From: Aquifex sp.
GTDB lineage: Bacteria > Aquificota > Aquificia > Aquificales > Aquificaceae
Direction of reading: 5' to 3'
Length of the DNA: 14,366 nucleotides
Assembly (NCBI GenBank): GCA_003978875.1
Contig: QNXQ01000070.1
Span: 1 to 14,366 of the forward strand
In this document: piece after piece, positions 13,538 to 14,366 of the stretch
Layout: the number at the start of each line of letters is the position of its first letter
Numbering within the stretch: position 1 is the stretch's first letter
Notes under the pieces: model-generated
The model's input: the letters and a program-made list of their open reading frames with translations, nothing else
Told to the model about the DNA's origin: nothing
Databases searched by the model: none
Translations under genes and position numbers: made by a program

Positions 13538-14366
13538 ATGGAATACCTGATACTCGTTATAATTCTCATACAAATAGCCTCAGCAGTTATTGTTTACTTA
13601 CAAAAGAATGAGGTTCTCGCTGTAAAACTAAGTACTTCCATAACTCTCACAAATTTCTTTTTATCCCTATTTTTGCTTATAACAGGTTCCTTCGGTGAAT
13701 TTACCCTTTTTGGTGTTCTTGAGTTTTATCCGGATAGATTAGGATTGCTTTTAGGAACTTATATACTTCTTGTAAGCTCAGTAGTACATAAATATGCGGA
13801 AAACTATATGAACGATGATCCGGGATATAAGCGGTTTTACATACTGCTCGACCTGATGACAGCAAACTTAATACTCCTCGTTACGGCTGGTAATCTTTTA
13901 CTCCTTTTCTTCGCATGGCACATAATGGGTGTCCTTCTCTTCTTTATGCTAAATCACAACTACAAGGAAGCAAAAACCGTAAAGTATGCAAACCTTTCAT
14001 TTATTACCCATAGACTTGCTGATATACCTCTTCTTATCGCTATAGTCCTTCTGTTTCTCGAGTTCGGAACTTTAAGCATTCCTGAACTTGAAAAAGAGAT
14101 ACTCTCAAATGATGGATACAACTTCACCCTTTGGATAGTTCCTCTTCTTGTTGTAATGTCAGCCATGCTCAAATCCGCCCAGATACCTTTCCACCTGTGG
14201 TTGGTGTACAGTATGGAAGGACCTACACCGGTATCCGCCTTAATGCATGCAGGAATAGTTAATGCGGGAGCTTTTCTCGTTAATAGATTAGCCTTTACCT
14301 TTACCCACGAAAATTTAGGGCTTCACCTTGCCTTCTTCGTAGGTTCTCTTACCGCAATAATAGGTT
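13538..14366 (+). CDS. dabB: NuoL-like membrane protein, probably DabB of an inorganic carbon pump (partial)
   Basis: The first 276 residues are visible; the gene runs off the right edge. It belongs to the proton-conducting NuoL/MrpA family, with helices from the N-terminus onward and the channel segment LKSAQIPFHLWLVYSMEGPTPVSALMHAGIVNAG (cited in parts: K212, H219, E227, H237). The MEGPTPVSALMHAG form with LKSAQIPFH is closer to DabB proteins, which partner DabA (DUF2309) in CO2/bicarbonate accumulation, than to true NuoL. No nuo gene is beside it; it starts its own transcript. The conserved TM5 glutamate of antiporter-like subunits (FWE in NuoM here) appears replaced by H128 in FAWHIMG. 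A hydrogenase- or Mrp-linked subunit is the alternative. A dabA neighbour beyond the edge would settle it. Confidence 0.72.
   Translation, partial: MEYLILVIILIQIASAVIVYLQKNEVLAVKLSTSITLTNFFLSLFLLITGSFGEFTLFGVLEFYPDRLGLLLGTYILLVSSVVHKYAENYMNDDPGYKRFYILLDLMTANLILLVTAGNLLLLFFAWHIMGVLLFFMLNHNYKEAKTVKYANLSFITHRLADIPLLIAIVLLFLEFGTLSIPELEKEILSNDGYNFTLWIVPLLVVMSAMLKSAQIPFHLWLVYSMEGPTPVSALMHAGIVNAGAFLVNRLAFTFTHENLGLHLAFFVGSLTAIIG

Overview
The window looks like chromosomal core sequence from Aquifex (Aquificales) or a very close relative. The proteins are rich in Lys, Glu and Ile, as in hyperthermophiles. Arg is mostly AGA/AGG and Ile often ATA, genes are packed with almost no spacers, and functionally unrelated genes share short operons. 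The assignment to A. aeolicus rests on general resemblance and was not tested by a search. No rRNA, tRNA, CRISPR array or insertion sequence was seen, and no gene-free stretch exceeds about 110 bases.

Layout. Bases 1-3286 (+) are the end of a respiratory complex I operon: the tail of nuoL, then complete nuoM and nuoN, the proton-pumping membrane subunits. ispD (isoprenoid MEP pathway) follows on the same strand. Bases 3957-4960 (-) hold a two-gene unit: mobB (molybdenum cofactor adaptor) coupled through an ATGA overlap to a cysteine-rich protein with three zinc-ribbon-like modules. Bases 4991-5676 (+) encode a rhomboid protease whose first membrane segment and catalytic core lie in different frames. 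argS (-) fills 5682-7436. Bases 7547-9548 (+) carry rpmB, aroC and tsaB, which are ribosome, aromatic amino acid and tRNA t6A functions. A lone PIN-domain protein (-) overlaps the end of tsaB. Divergent from it are a membrane-anchored family 2 glycosyltransferase and folD (+). Bases 11785-13438 (-) form a two-gene envelope unit: a membrane-anchored SPOR protein and a TPR-SPOR lipoprotein. The window ends inside a NuoL-like gene (+) that looks like dabB of the DAB inorganic carbon pump, which would suit a CO2-fixing chemolithoautotroph.

Gene interplay. Real biochemical units are nuoLMN and the SPOR pair. mobB with the zinc protein is a transcriptional unit of unknown logic. The other genes are housekeeping genes placed together without an obvious pathway link. 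Initiation signals fall into two classes. Some genes have a strong AGGAGG-type ribosome site (nuoM, zinc-ribbon gene, mobB, rpmB, SPOR gene, dabB). Others (rhomboid, argS, PIN, glycosyltransferase) have none, but carry a TATAAT-like hexamer only 9-11 bases before the start codon, suggesting leaderless mRNAs.

The points most worth checking are the rhomboid frameshift, the triple zinc-ribbon protein, the possible leaderless promoters, the His in place of the usual Glu in the DabB-like protein, and a palindrome between the divergent SPOR and dabB-like genes.
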